A stretch of 64,000 bases of DNA from Mycobacterium aquaticum (GCF_002086485.1 NZ_MVHF01000022.1:1-64000); one strand, 5' to 3'; shown: positions 17,382 through 26,586, counted from the stretch's first letter. Numbers and translations: made by a program. Notes: generated by a model not told the origin, from the sequence alone.

Positions 17382-18035
17382 TCAGGGTGCGTCAGCGAGT
17401 TGCCCCAGCCAGACATGATCGGGATAGAGCCGGGTGATCCAACCGGCGAGGCGGTTTCTGGCGGTGTCGGTCAGCTGCGGTGCGGCACGGGCGAAGTCGT
17501 CGTGATCCCTGGCGTCGGTGCGGCGCGCCTTGAACAGCAGAGCCACCTCGGGTACGAGATACGGCATACCGTCGCGGTGACCGATCACCTCGTCGTAGGG
17601 CAGCGTGATGGACGGGTCGCGGCGGCACACCCACCGGCCGCGGGTGTGCGGCTCGCGGAACACGTCCAGGTGATAGCGGCCGCTGGCGGGATCACGGCAC
17701 CAGGTCTGATGAAGGTCGGGATGCTCGCCCGCGACGGCGTACGGCCAGAGTCGCCCGGCTCCGGCGACATCCCACTGGAAGCCTGGCAACGCATGGACGA
17801 TCTCCGGAAAAGCCTGGCGGGGAACGGCGATCTCGATGTCGGCATGGAGCCGCGGTGTACCGCCGAGGTAGAGGTCGATCGCCCAGCCACCGGCCACACA
17901 CCACGGAGCGCGAACGTGTGCGAGGCGCTCGGTCACCTCGCTCGGCGTCCATGGCGCCCACAGCCGGTCGAGCTCCTCGTCAGAGGGCATCTGGCCGTCG
18001 GGTGGAAGTGCATCGTGCGGTGCGGAATTCGTCAT
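17382..18035 (-). CDS. Nucleotidyltransferase-fold protein (aminoglycoside adenylyltransferase-like)
   Basis: The 217-residue product contains AGGWAIDLYLGG, followed by RLHADIEIAVPR, the pattern of the aminoglycoside-2''-adenylyltransferase-like group of the polymerase-beta fold. The usual acidic pair reads D-I-E here, so metal binding appears possible. These enzymes transfer AMP to small molecules, but many chromosomal copies have no known substrate and do not confer resistance. It lies 26 bases after another nucleotidyltransferase-like gene on the same strand. Confidence 0.7.
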   Translation of the reverse strand: MTNSAPHDALPPDGQMPSDEELDRLWAPWTPSEVTERLAHVRAPWCVAGGWAIDLYLGGTPRLHADIEIAVPRQAFPEIVHALPGFQWDVAGAGRLWPYAVAGEHPDLHQTWCRDPASGRYHLDVFREPHTRGRWVCRRDPSITLPYDEVIGHRDGMPYLVPEVALLFKARRTDARDHDDFARAAPQLTDTARNRLAGWITRLYPDHVWLGQLADAP

Positions 18036-18061
18036 GTCGGCTCAGGGTATCGCGCGTTGGG

Positions 18062-19090
18062 TCACCACGTGGAGAACGCCGACGTCGACGCCAGGTAATC
18101 CAGTTTGCGGCGAATTCCGTTGAGTTCTCGGCCGATGCTGCGCAGCGCGGTGCGGTCTTGGGGCGACAGTACTGACAGGTCGACCCGATCTTCGAACTCG
18201 CCGCGGTGGTTTCCGGATTGGGCTGCACCCCATCGGGCCGCCCGTACCCGCCAGCGGATGCTGGACCCGATGGCATGGCACTTGTCGAGTTCCCTCGCGT
18301 CGAGACTGTCGAGATAGGTGCTGCCTGCCCCGTCCCGCAGACGAGCGCGGGTGCTCAGGACATCTGAGCCGCAACTGAGCGCCGCCCATCGGGAGATGCG
18401 CACGATGGGGTCCACCGCCGCGAGCTTGATGTCGACACCGTCGTCGGCGGTGGTGAGGAGTCGCAGCCGCGACGGCACATGCGCGCGGACATAGGTCGCG
18501 TCCTGCAACATGGCGGCCAACGCCGCCGGCTGCGCGCGCGCCGCCGTCCCGGCCTGACCACGGAGGTCGGGACCGGCGGTGATCGGTGACGCATCGGCCA
18601 GCAGGCCGATCATCACCACTCCGCGGTCGGCGGCGGGGTCCGCGGCCCAGTAGCTGATCGCGTCGGCCCACTCGCGGGCCGTGCGGTTGAACCGCGCCCG
18701 CGCGGCGACCGCGCCGTTGTCGTCGCCGCGGAGGCCGCAGGCGCCGAGCAGTTCGTGAACTCGTGCCGCATGGGACAGGGCAGCCTCGGGCATGGTGTCA
18801 TCCGCCCGGACGAACAACGTTTCGAGGTCCGAGCCGGGTAGCGCGTCGCCGCGTCCGACGCTGCCCGAGGCGTACCAGACACCGCCCTCCGTACCCACCA
18901 GCCGTGCCGCAGCGCTCAGAGCTGTTCGGACCAGCGACGACCAGCTGTCTGCCACCCTGGCAGCGCCGGCTCTCGCGGCGATGAATTCGGCGACGGCTTC
19001 GTGCGCGTGGCCGGCCCCGCTGAGCAGGTCCTGCTCGCTGGCCGCAGCAGCCATGCGGCGGCGTGCCGGCTCCAGCGGGTCATCGGACAT
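18062..19090 (-). CDS. Putative nucleotidyltransferase (DUF294-like)
   Basis: The 342-residue product has a polymerase-beta-type motif YASGSVGRGDALPGSDLE at ~90-110, with the acidic residues of the signature, then an FNRTAREW segment and an all-helical C-terminal part, as in DUF294-type proteins related to the GlnD uridylyltransferase domain. The long frame starts at 19132, but the ATG at 19090 (MSDDPLEPARRR) is more likely. No clear ribosome site is seen. It lies upstream of the adenylyltransferase-like gene, and the two may be transcribed together. Substrate unknown. Confidence 0.65.
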   Translation of the reverse strand: MSDDPLEPARRRMAAAASEQDLLSGAGHAHEAVAEFIAARAGAARVADSWSSLVRTALSAAARLVGTEGGVWYASGSVGRGDALPGSDLETLFVRADDTMPEAALSHAARVHELLGACGLRGDDNGAVAARARFNRTAREWADAISYWAADPAADRGVVMIGLLADASPITAGPDLRGQAGTAARAQPAALAAMLQDATYVRAHVPSRLRLLTTADDGVDIKLAAVDPIVRISRWAALSCGSDVLSTRARLRDGAGSTYLDSLDARELDKCHAIGSSIRWRVRAARWGAAQSGNHRGEFEDRVDLSVLSPQDRTALRSIGRELNGIRRKLDYLASTSAFSTW

Positions 19091-19198
19091 ACGGGCGATT
19101 CTGACAGGCCCCGGTCTGTGAGTGTTCGGCAACCAAACCCTTACCGACGGCTACACGAACGAAACATCCGGGTGACGCCCCGGACATCGCGGCCCGCT

Positions 19199-19218
19199 TA
19201 TCTATCACTTGACAGATA
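19199..19218. promoter_or_regulatory. Palindromic operator before the permease operon
   Basis: The 20-bp sequence TATCTATCACTTGACAGATA is a dyad with 8 of 10 base pairs matching (TATCT.TCA / TGA.AGATA). It includes a TTGACA that could be a -35 hexamer. It lies about 42 bases before the likely permease start at 19260, so a repressor bound here would control the whole operon. GntR- or TetR-type proteins bind sites of this size. Confidence 0.6.
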
Positions 19219-19259
19219 TGGACCGGGCGGTAGCGCCCCGCACCCGAGAGACATCGCCT

Positions 19260-20801
19260 ATGACCAGTAGCGCAACAGCGCCAGGACGCGACGTGTCCGA
19301 CCACACCGGCGACCATCACGACCTGGCCGAATTCGGTTACGACCAGCAGCTGCACCGCAGGCTCGGGCGGTTCGAGTCGTTCGCGGCGGGCTTCTCGTTC
19401 GTGTCGATCCTGACGACGATCTTCCAGTTGTTCGGGTTGGGCTTCGGATTCGGCGGCCCGGCGTTCTTCTGGACTTGGCCCGCGGTATTCCTCGGGCAGT
19501 TCTTCGTCGCGCTGTGTTTCGCCGAACTGGCGGCGCGCTATCCGATTTCGGGTGCCATCTACCAATGGTCGCGACGCATGGGCGGCGAGGTGATCGGGTG
19601 GTTCGGCGGCTGGTTCATGATTCTCGCCCAGATCGTCACCGCCTCGGCCGCCGCCATCGCACTGCAGGTCGTACTGCCCACGATCTCGGCGCGGTTCCAG
19701 ATCATCGGTGACGACCCGGCTTTGACCTCGCCGAGCGGGGCGGCCAACGCCGTGCTGCTCGGCACGGTTCTGCTGGTGGTCACGACGACCATCAACTGCC
19801 TTGGGGTCCAATGGATGTCGCGGGTCAACAGTGCCGGCGTCATATGTGAGATCGTCGGTGTCATCGCCGTCATCGGGGTGTTCTTCACGCACGCCCAGCG
19901 TGGCCCGCAGGTGGTCTTCGACACTGGCAGCCCTGGCCAACAGCCCGGTTACATGTGGGCCTGGATCATGTCCGGCCTGATGGCCGCCTATGTGATGGTG
20001 GGATTCGGCTCGGCAGGCGAATTGGCCGAGGAGACCCGTAATCCGCGGCGGGTGGCGCCGCGCACCATCCGGTTGGCGTTGTCGGTGTCCGCGCTCGGCG
20101 GCGGTCTGATGATCCTGGGTGCGCTGATGGCTGCGCCCAGCCTCACCGACGGGCGGTTGGCCGCCGAAGGTCTGCCCTACGTGCTCAACACCGTGCTGTC
20201 CTCTCCGTGGGGGACGGTCCTGCTGGTCGACGTGTGTATCGCGATCACCATCTGCACACTGGCCATTCAGACCGCGGCGTCGCGGCTGATGTTCTCGATG
20301 GCGCGCGACAACCGCCTGCCCGGTTCGGCGATCCTGTCCCGGGTCAACGGCCGTACGGGAACCCCAATCTGGCCTTCGGTGCTCATCGGCGTGCTGTGCA
20401 TCGGCGTGCTGTTGGTCAACGTGGGCAACGCGGCCATCTTCGCGACCTTGGCCAGCGTCTGCATCATTCTGATCTACCTCGCATACCTGATGGTCACCGC
20501 CCCGCTGTTGTACCGCAGGCTCAAGGGCTGGCCCGCCGAGCGCAATCAGGTTGACTCCGAGGGCCTTCCGCTGTTCTCGCTGGGCCGATTCGGGGTGGTC
20601 GTCAACATCCTCGCAGTGGCCTACGGCGCCCTGATGATCGTCAATCTCGGTTGGCCGCGAGCCGAGATCTTCAACCCGACCGGCGACATGCCGATCCTGC
20701 AATGGGCTGGCCCGCTGAGCGTCGCCGTCACCGTGCTGCTCGGCGTGGCCTGCTTCCCCCGCGGCAAGACGCACCCGAAACCCGTCACGATCGGAGCTTG
20801 A
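19260..20801 (+). CDS. APC-family amino acid permease of the urea/guanidine operon
   Basis: The 513-residue product is an APC-superfamily transporter with about twelve membrane helices. The opening segment FAAGFSFVSILTTIFQLF and PISGAIYQWSRRMGG are typical of the permeases found with urea-carboxylase genes. It would import a nitrogen-rich substrate, such as guanidine, urea or a related amide. The frame also allows TTG at 19209 and ATG at 19218, but the palindrome at 19199-19218 overlaps both, so the ATG at 19260 is preferred. It is the first gene of a five-gene operon; the next start is two bases after this stop. Confidence 0.88.
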   Translation: MTSSATAPGRDVSDHTGDHHDLAEFGYDQQLHRRLGRFESFAAGFSFVSILTTIFQLFGLGFGFGGPAFFWTWPAVFLGQFFVALCFAELAARYPISGAIYQWSRRMGGEVIGWFGGWFMILAQIVTASAAAIALQVVLPTISARFQIIGDDPALTSPSGAANAVLLGTVLLVVTTTINCLGVQWMSRVNSAGVICEIVGVIAVIGVFFTHAQRGPQVVFDTGSPGQQPGYMWAWIMSGLMAAYVMVGFGSAGELAEETRNPRRVAPRTIRLALSVSALGGGLMILGALMAAPSLTDGRLAAEGLPYVLNTVLSSPWGTVLLVDVCIAITICTLAIQTAASRLMFSMARDNRLPGSAILSRVNGRTGTPIWPSVLIGVLCIGVLLVNVGNAAIFATLASVCIILIYLAYLMVTAPLLYRRLKGWPAERNQVDSEGLPLFSLGRFGVVVNILAVAYGALMIVNLGWPRAEIFNPTGDMPILQWAGPLSVAVTVLLGVACFPRGKTHPKPVTIGA

Positions 20802-20803
20802 GC

Positions 20804-21631
20804 ATGACCACTGCGACCACTGCCGGGGCACGCGACCACGCGCGCGCCCAGGCCGGCACCATCACTGACGCCATGCCTGTTGTCCCGGCATCGAATTGGC
20901 CGACACCACCGCCGGGGGTGGATCCACAGCGGCTGACCTGGGCCGAGACGGTGCCCGGTGGGCGCTACACCACCAAGGTGCTGGCCCGCGGCACCCGGCT
21001 GCGATTGCGTGACCTGGACGGCAGCGCGTGCGCCCATGTGTTGCTGTGGCGTGCCGACGCCCCATGGGAACGGCTCAACGTCGCCGACACCGTGAAAGTG
21101 CCGTGGCAGGCCTACCTTTCGGTCGGGCATCCGGTACTCAGTGATCAGGGACGGGTACTGGCCACCGTCGTATCGGATACCTCACACCACCACGATGCGC
21201 TATGCGGTACCACCACGCTCACCGGCAATGGCGCGAAATACGGTGCCGGTGAGGCACAGTCGGCAAGCCCCGCCGGCCGCGAGCTCTTGGTGCTCGCCGC
21301 GCTGAAGAATGGTCTGACCCGCCGGGACGTCGCACCCAGTGTGTCGTTCTTCCATGGAGTGCGGGTGGAGTCCGACGGCACACTGGTGTCGACCGGGTCT
21401 GCCGGCCCGGATACGGCGGTGGAACTGATCACGCATCTTCCGCTGATCGTGGCCATCGCCAACACCGCTCATCCGCTGGACCCGGCACCGGTGTTCGATG
21501 TCGGGCCGGTCGAGGTAGTGGCCTGGTCGGCAGTTGACGACCTCACGGCCATCGGGGACGGGCTCAGTGCCCGCGACCCGGAATACCAACGCGCTTACCT
21601 GAATTCCGAAGACGTCTGGAGTGCCCGATGA
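20804..21631 (+). CDS. Urea carboxylase-associated protein (DUF1989), carboxyguanidine deiminase subunit type
   Basis: The 275-residue product is the larger of two DUF1989 proteins. Typical blocks are LRLRDLDGSACAHVLLW, APWERLNVADTVKV and SHHHDALCG. In other bacteria such pairs (CgdA/CgdB, formerly UAAP) form carboxyguanidine deiminase, which turns carboxyguanidine into allophanate. This member lacks the cluster of cysteines seen in its partner, so it is probably the non-catalytic subunit. It starts two bases after the permease stop, and its stop overlaps the partner start (ATGA). Confidence 0.85.
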   Translation: MTTATTAGARDHARAQAGTITDAMPVVPASNWPTPPPGVDPQRLTWAETVPGGRYTTKVLARGTRLRLRDLDGSACAHVLLWRADAPWERLNVADTVKVPWQAYLSVGHPVLSDQGRVLATVVSDTSHHHDALCGTTTLTGNGAKYGAGEAQSASPAGRELLVLAALKNGLTRRDVAPSVSFFHGVRVESDGTLVSTGSAGPDTAVELITHLPLIVAIANTAHPLDPAPVFDVGPVEVVAWSAVDDLTAIGDGLSARDPEYQRAYLNSEDVWSAR

Positions 21632-22248
21632 CTGTGCTTGTTGCCGAGACCATCGTTGACGAGATCGTTCCGCCGCGAGCGCCGTGGTCGAAGACTGTGC
21701 GCGCCGGTGACGTGCTGACCATCGTCGACCTGCATGGCAATCAGGCGGTGGACACCCTGTTCTACGGGGCCGGCGATCACACGGTGCGCTACAGCGCTCC
21801 GGTCACTATCGCCATGCAGGGCAACATCTTCCTGACCACCGGATCGGTGCTGCGGGACAGCGACGGTGCGCCGATGCTGACGATCGTCGAGGACGAGGTC
21901 GGTAATCACGACACCCTCGGCGGCGCCTGCTCGCAGGAGTCCAACACACTGCGCTACGGGCACCACACCAAGCACCAGCACGCCTGCGTGGAGAACTTCA
22001 TCGGCGAGGGTGCGCGCTGGGGGCTGACCAAGGCCGACATCGTCAGCAATATCAACTTCTTCATGAATGTGCCGGTGGATCCGGACGGTTCACTGGGCAT
22101 CGTCGACGGCTTGTCCGCACCGGGCAAGAAACTGTCGCTGCGCGCCGAGATCGACACCCTGGTGCTGGTGTCGAACTGCCCGCAGATCAACAATCCCTGC
22201 AACGGATTCGATCCGACCGCTGTGCGGATGGTGGTGACGCGCCCGTGA
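21628..22248 (+). CDS. Urea carboxylase-associated protein (DUF1989), probable catalytic carboxyguanidine deiminase subunit
   Basis: The 206-residue product is the second DUF1989 protein. It has VDLHGNQAVDTLFY, RHDTLGGAC-like NHDTLGGACSQESNT, HQHACVENF, NINFFMNVP and the ending SNCPQINNPCNG. The conserved Cys and His residues would bind a metal ion in the deiminase active site. The ATGA overlap with the preceding gene and the GTGA overlap with the next point to translational coupling. By analogy it releases ammonia from carboxyguanidine and forms allophanate. Direct action on another carboxylated amidine is also possible. Confidence 0.87.
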   Translation: MTVLVAETIVDEIVPPRAPWSKTVRAGDVLTIVDLHGNQAVDTLFYGAGDHTVRYSAPVTIAMQGNIFLTTGSVLRDSDGAPMLTIVEDEVGNHDTLGGACSQESNTLRYGHHTKHQHACVENFIGEGARWGLTKADIVSNINFFMNVPVDPDGSLGIVDGLSAPGKKLSLRAEIDTLVLVSNCPQINNPCNGFDPTAVRMVVTRP

Positions 22249-24266
22249 CGGGTTTCTCGTGTGCTCCTCGCGTGCGGGGGGTGGAGGTCGTCCGGCCCGG
22301 CATGGCCACCACCGTCCAAGACTGGCCGGGGCGGGTCGGCTACTGGCAGATCGGAGTTCCGCCGTCAGGACCCATGGACGATGTGTCATTCCGGTTGGCC
22401 AACATCGCGGTGGGCAATCCCGAAGGCACGCCGGGGCTCGAGGCCACCATGGCCGGCCCCGCGTTGCGCTTCGACACCGACACCTGGGTGTGTGTCACCG
22501 GCGCGCCGGCCCCGGTCACGATCGACGGGATGCGGATACCGCAATGGGAGCCGGCGCTGGTGCGGGCCAATCAGATCCTCGACGTTGGTACGGTCGCCGG
22601 CGCCGGTTTGCGCTCGTACATCGCGGTGGCCGGTGGGCTGCGTGCTGACGAATATCTCGGCAGTGCTGCGACATTCACCCTCGGCCGGTTCGGTGGACAC
22701 GAGGGCCGGGTGCTGTGCGTCGCCGACAAACTCGAAATTGCCGACGCCCCGGGGGCCCGGCGTCGGCGCATCCTGTACGACGAGCAACCCGCCATCGGCA
22801 AGCACTGGTACATCGCGGTCACGGTGGGCCCGCATTCAGCACCAGAGTTCTTCACCGACAGTGATATCGACATCCTGTTGCAGCACGACTATGAAGTGCA
22901 CTTCAATTCCGACCGCACCGGGGTGCGGTTGATCGGTCCGAAACCCGAATGGGCCCGGCCCGACGGTGGCGAGGCTGGACTGCACCCGTCGAATATCCAC
23001 GACAACGCCTACTCGGTCGGATCGCTCGACTTCACCGGGGACACACCGATTCTGCTGGGGCCCGACGGTCCCAGCCTGGGCGGCTTCGTCTGCCCGGTCA
23101 CCGTCACCGCCGCCGATCGGTGGAAGCTGGGCCAGCTCGCGCCCGGTGCCACGGTGCGGTTCGTCCCGGTGCGGGCCGATGCGGCACCGTCACCCGCCAC
23201 CGTCGGCAGGTCGCGGCGCGCCTTCATTCCGGCCGTGTTCTCTTCCGGTGGTGACGAGGACAACGGAATCCTGCACCGGACAACCTCATCCGACGGATCG
23301 ACGACGGTGACATACCGGCGCTGCGGCGACGACAACGTGCTCGTCGAGTACGGGGAGATGCGTCTCGATCTGGCGCTGCGGGCTCGTGTGCATGCCTTGC
23401 ACCATGCGCTGGAACAGGAACGGCCCGCCGGCCTGGTCGACCTCACGCCAGGCGTGCGCTCGTTGCAGGTGAAGGTGGACCCGGACCGGCTCCCGCTGTC
23501 GAAGCTGGTGCCCCTGTTGACCGAGCGGGAGGCGTCGCTGCCCGCAGCGCATGATCTCGTCGTGCCCAGCCGCACAGTGCGGCTGCCATTGAGTTGGGAC
23601 GATCCCGCGACTCGTGAGGCGATCGAGCGATACATGCACGGCGTGCGGTCGGATGCGCCGTGGTGCCCCTGGAACATCGAGTTCATTCGTCGGATGAACG
23701 GCCTGGAGTCAACCGCCGACGTACACCGGATCGTCTACGACGCAGAGTATCTCGTGCTCGGCTTGGGTGACGTGTATCTCGGTGCGCCGGTGGCGACTCC
23801 GCTGGACCCACGACACCGGCTGGTGACCACCAAGTACAACCCGGCTCGCACTTGGACTCCGGAGAACGCTGTGGGCATCGGCGGGGCGTACCTGTGCATC
23901 TACGGCATGGAGGGCCCGGGCGGCTATCAGTTCGTCGGGCGCACGACCCAGATCTGGAATCACCGTCATCCGCTTCGCGCCCAGGGTTTCGAACCTGAAC
24001 ATCCTTGGCTACTTCGGTTTTTCGACCGTATCCGGTGGTATCCGGTCTCCGCCGACGAGTTGCTCGACCTGCGGGCCGACATGGCTGCCGGGCGCGGCCG
24101 CGTCGAGATCGCCGACGGGACCTTCTCACTGGCCGAACACGATCGGTTCCTGGAGGCCAATGCCGGCGACATCGCCGCCACTCGCGCGGCGATGGAGGCC
24201 GCCCGCGCCGAGGAACGGCAGCGGTGGGCCGCGGCGGGGGAGTTCGCCAAGAAGGAGTCCGCATGA
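22245..24266 (+). CDS. Urea/guanidine carboxylase, carboxyltransferase half only
   Basis: The 673-residue product covers the KipA-like (residues ~12-310) and KipI-like (~345-560) carboxyltransferase domains and the C-terminal stretch that in full enzymes leads into the biotin carrier. Landmarks are TVQDWPGR, GEAGLHPSNIHDNAY, GPDGPSLGGF, KYNPARTWTPEN and MEGPGGYQFVGRT. Full urea or guanidine carboxylases have ~1,200 residues, with a biotin carboxylase domain first and a biotin carrier (AMKM) last; both are missing. The start is GTG in a GTGA overlap, with no room upstream for another domain. The missing parts must be supplied in trans or the chemistry differs. Confidence 0.87.
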   Translation: MTGFSCAPRVRGVEVVRPGMATTVQDWPGRVGYWQIGVPPSGPMDDVSFRLANIAVGNPEGTPGLEATMAGPALRFDTDTWVCVTGAPAPVTIDGMRIPQWEPALVRANQILDVGTVAGAGLRSYIAVAGGLRADEYLGSAATFTLGRFGGHEGRVLCVADKLEIADAPGARRRRILYDEQPAIGKHWYIAVTVGPHSAPEFFTDSDIDILLQHDYEVHFNSDRTGVRLIGPKPEWARPDGGEAGLHPSNIHDNAYSVGSLDFTGDTPILLGPDGPSLGGFVCPVTVTAADRWKLGQLAPGATVRFVPVRADAAPSPATVGRSRRAFIPAVFSSGGDEDNGILHRTTSSDGSTTVTYRRCGDDNVLVEYGEMRLDLALRARVHALHHALEQERPAGLVDLTPGVRSLQVKVDPDRLPLSKLVPLLTEREASLPAAHDLVVPSRTVRLPLSWDDPATREAIERYMHGVRSDAPWCPWNIEFIRRMNGLESTADVHRIVYDAEYLVLGLGDVYLGAPVATPLDPRHRLVTTKYNPARTWTPENAVGIGGAYLCIYGMEGPGGYQFVGRTTQIWNHRHPLRAQGFEPEHPWLLRFFDRIRWYPVSADELLDLRADMAAGRGRVEIADGTFSLAEHDRFLEANAGDIAATRAAMEAARAEERQRWAAAGEFAKKESA

Positions 24267-25948
24267 GTGAGCTCGCGAGCGAATCATCGGCCATGAATGA
24301 CGTCAGCGAGATCTACCGGCGCATCGAGAACAGCGGCCGCAGTGAGGTCTTCATCCACCTGCGCCCGCAGGCCGACGTCGAGCGTGACCGCCGACGTGCG
24401 ACGGGCCCCTTGGCCGGGCTGCTGTTGGCGGTGAAAGACAACGTCGATGTGGCCGGTGTACCCACCACGGCGGCGTGCCCAGGCTTCAGTTATTGTCCCG
24501 ATGCCGACGCACCGGCGGTCGCCGCTCTCAAGGCCGCCGGTGCCGTCGTCATCGGGAAGACCAACCTGGACCAGTTCGCCACGGGGTTGGTCGGAACCCG
24601 CAGTCCCTATGGTGCGGTGCGGGATTCACGGCGACCGGAGTACATTTCGGGCGGATCGAGCTCAGGTTCGGCGGTCGCGGTCGCGCTGGGGTTCGCCGAC
24701 ATCGGGATCGGTACCGACACCGCCGGATCCGGGCGGGTGCCCGCCGGACTACAGGGTCTGGTCGGGATCAAGCCGACCATCGGCGTCGTGAGCACAGAGG
24801 GCGTCGTGCCTGCGTGCGCCAGCTATGACTGCGTGACCATCTTCGCGACCGACCTGGCGACCGCACAGGCTGCCATGGCGGTCATGAGTTCGGGTGCGCC
24901 GCAACGAAGCTGGCCTGCCGACATTCCGCTGGCCGCACCGCCTGCTCCGCGCGTCGCAGTGCCTGCGGAATTACCCGAACTCGATGCCGCCTGGCGGGCG
25001 GCTTTCGAGGCGGCGGTGCATCGAGCACGGGCGGCGGGATGCGACACCGTGCCCGTGGCCATGGACTCGTTCTTCACCGCCGCCGACCTGCTGTACAACG
25101 GCGCGCTTGTTGCCGAACGCTGGGATGCAGCAGGGGGGTTCGTGTCACGCGCTATCCCCGACGCGGGATTGGACCCGACCGTCGCAGCCATCATCATGGC
25201 AGCGGGCAGGCACGCGGCGGCAGATCTGCTGCGGGACCGCCGCCGGGTGCAGGAGTTGCGATCCGAGGCGCTGGCACAACTTGCCGGCTGCGACGCGCTC
25301 TTGGTGCCCACCGCACCCACACATCCACGTATCGCCGACGTCGCGGCCGACCCGGTGGCGGTGAACGCCCGCATGGGCCGCTATACCAACTTCTGCAACC
25401 TGTTCGACATGTGTGCGGTCGCCATTCCTGCCGGAACCGTCGCCGACGGCGCGCAGTTCGGTATCACGCTGCTGGCTCCGGCTTTTCACGACGCCGTCAT
25501 TGCCGACCTCGCCGGCCGTCTCCTCGGTGAGCCGTCAGCTGCCGGTTGGCCTGAGCGCGGCGGGGCAGCGGTCACGGAGCTCGCCGTGTTCGGCGCGCAC
25601 CTGCGGGGCCAGCCGTTGGAGCACCAATTGACTAGTCGAGGTGCCCGATGGGTCGGCGCCGTCAAAACCGCGCCGGACTACCGGCTGTACGCCCTCGATA
25701 CCGTCCCAGCGAAACCCGGGTTGGTTCGCGTCACGCAAGGTGGCGCGACCATCGTGGGGGAGCGGTGGGCGTTGTCGCGAGCCGCTCTCGGCGACTTCCT
25801 CGATGAACTGCCCCAGCCGATGATGCTCGGCAAGGTCGAGCTCGACGACGGTTCTTGGATCACCGGATTCGGTTGCGACCATGCCGCTGCCGAGCATGGC
25901 CGGGACATCACCCAATACGGCGGATGGTTGGCAGCGCTCGCGGGCTGA
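24263..25948 (+). CDS. atzF: Allophanate hydrolase
   Basis: The 561-residue product has an amidase-signature domain with the Ser-cisSer-Lys triad: Lys in AVKDNVD (~60), SGGSSSG (~130) and TDTAGSGR (~155). A C-terminal domain (from ~450, ELAVFGAHLRGQPLEHQL) is typical of AtzF-type allophanate hydrolases. It cleaves allophanate to two ammonia and two carbon dioxide. The ATG at 24263 overlaps the carboxyltransferase stop and follows AAGGAG. It completes the operon: permease, deiminase pair, carboxyltransferase, hydrolase. Confidence 0.92.
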   Translation: MSELASESSAMNDVSEIYRRIENSGRSEVFIHLRPQADVERDRRRATGPLAGLLLAVKDNVDVAGVPTTAACPGFSYCPDADAPAVAALKAAGAVVIGKTNLDQFATGLVGTRSPYGAVRDSRRPEYISGGSSSGSAVAVALGFADIGIGTDTAGSGRVPAGLQGLVGIKPTIGVVSTEGVVPACASYDCVTIFATDLATAQAAMAVMSSGAPQRSWPADIPLAAPPAPRVAVPAELPELDAAWRAAFEAAVHRARAAGCDTVPVAMDSFFTAADLLYNGALVAERWDAAGGFVSRAIPDAGLDPTVAAIIMAAGRHAAADLLRDRRRVQELRSEALAQLAGCDALLVPTAPTHPRIADVAADPVAVNARMGRYTNFCNLFDMCAVAIPAGTVADGAQFGITLLAPAFHDAVIADLAGRLLGEPSAAGWPERGGAAVTELAVFGAHLRGQPLEHQLTSRGARWVGAVKTAPDYRLYALDTVPAKPGLVRVTQGGATIVGERWALSRAALGDFLDELPQPMMLGKVELDDGSWITGFGCDHAAAEHGRDITQYGGWLAALAG

Positions 25949-26007
25949 CACCCAGACGGTTCTTGATTTCGATCAGCGATGGGTCGTCATCGCGGGCAGG
26001 TGTCGAC

Positions 26008-26586
26008 TCAGGCCTGCGGCACGATGAGCGCGACCATGGTTTGCAGTTGCCGGGCCGCTTGCCGGTAGGTCATCGGGCCGGTCTGGGCCTGCAGCAGCGC
26101 GCCCCAGAAGACCGACTCCAGCGTCGCGAGCACTTCTGGCCAGGCGCCGGTTCCCAGCGCCGTCGAAATCCGCCGGCGTACCTCATCGGAGATGCGTGAT
26201 CGGACGTCGGCAATCGCGTCGTCATCGGTGCTCACCAGCACGCGGGTGCACATGCGGGCCAACCTGGGCTCGTCGGCCAGCAGCAGGGTCATCGCTGTGA
26301 GCTGGTCGCTGACCCGGTCGGCAATGCCAATGTCTGGGTCGATGTCGAGCGGCAGTGTCGTGACCCGATGTAGGTAGAGCTCGGCGAACACCACCTCGAG
26401 CGACGGGAAGTGGGCACGCAACGTCGCGGGCGCCATCTGGGCCTGTGCGGCCAACCGCGACACCGAAACGTCGGCATCGCCCTCGAGCAGTTGTGCCGCG
26501 GCACCGAAGACGCGGCGGCACGTATGTGCGCGCCGACCGTAGGCGTCATGCAGACGGGTGACTGTCGCCACCGTCGGGCTGGACAT
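26008..26586 (-). CDS. TetR-family transcriptional regulator
   Basis: The 192-residue product has a TetR helix-turn-helix (VSRLAAQAQMAPATLRAHFPS, residues ~35-55) and a helical ligand domain. The ATG at 26586 lies within a perfect palindrome TGGACATGTGTCCA, and a second copy, TGGACAACTGTCCA, lies 152 bases upstream, so the protein probably controls its own gene. It is convergent with the guanidine-type operon, but that operon's promoter has a different palindrome. Its target outside its own promoter is unclear. Confidence 0.85.
   Translation of the reverse strand: MSSPTVATVTRLHDAYGRRAHTCRRVFGAAAQLLEGDADVSVSRLAAQAQMAPATLRAHFPSLEVVFAELYLHRVTTLPLDIDPDIGIADRVSDQLTAMTLLLADEPRLARMCTRVLVSTDDDAIADVRSRISDEVRRRISTALGTGAWPEVLATLESVFWGALLQAQTGPMTYRQAARQLQTMVALIVPQA

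Noticed and set aside
19091-19259. Guanidine-type riboswitch in the leader of the permease operon
   Set aside because: The conserved ykkC-type motifs were not found by eye; the palindrome explains the visible structure better.
19080-20831. Minus-strand frame of 583 codons opposite the permease
   Set aside because: The product is a His/Asp/Arg-rich antisense translation; the permease has clear membrane helices.
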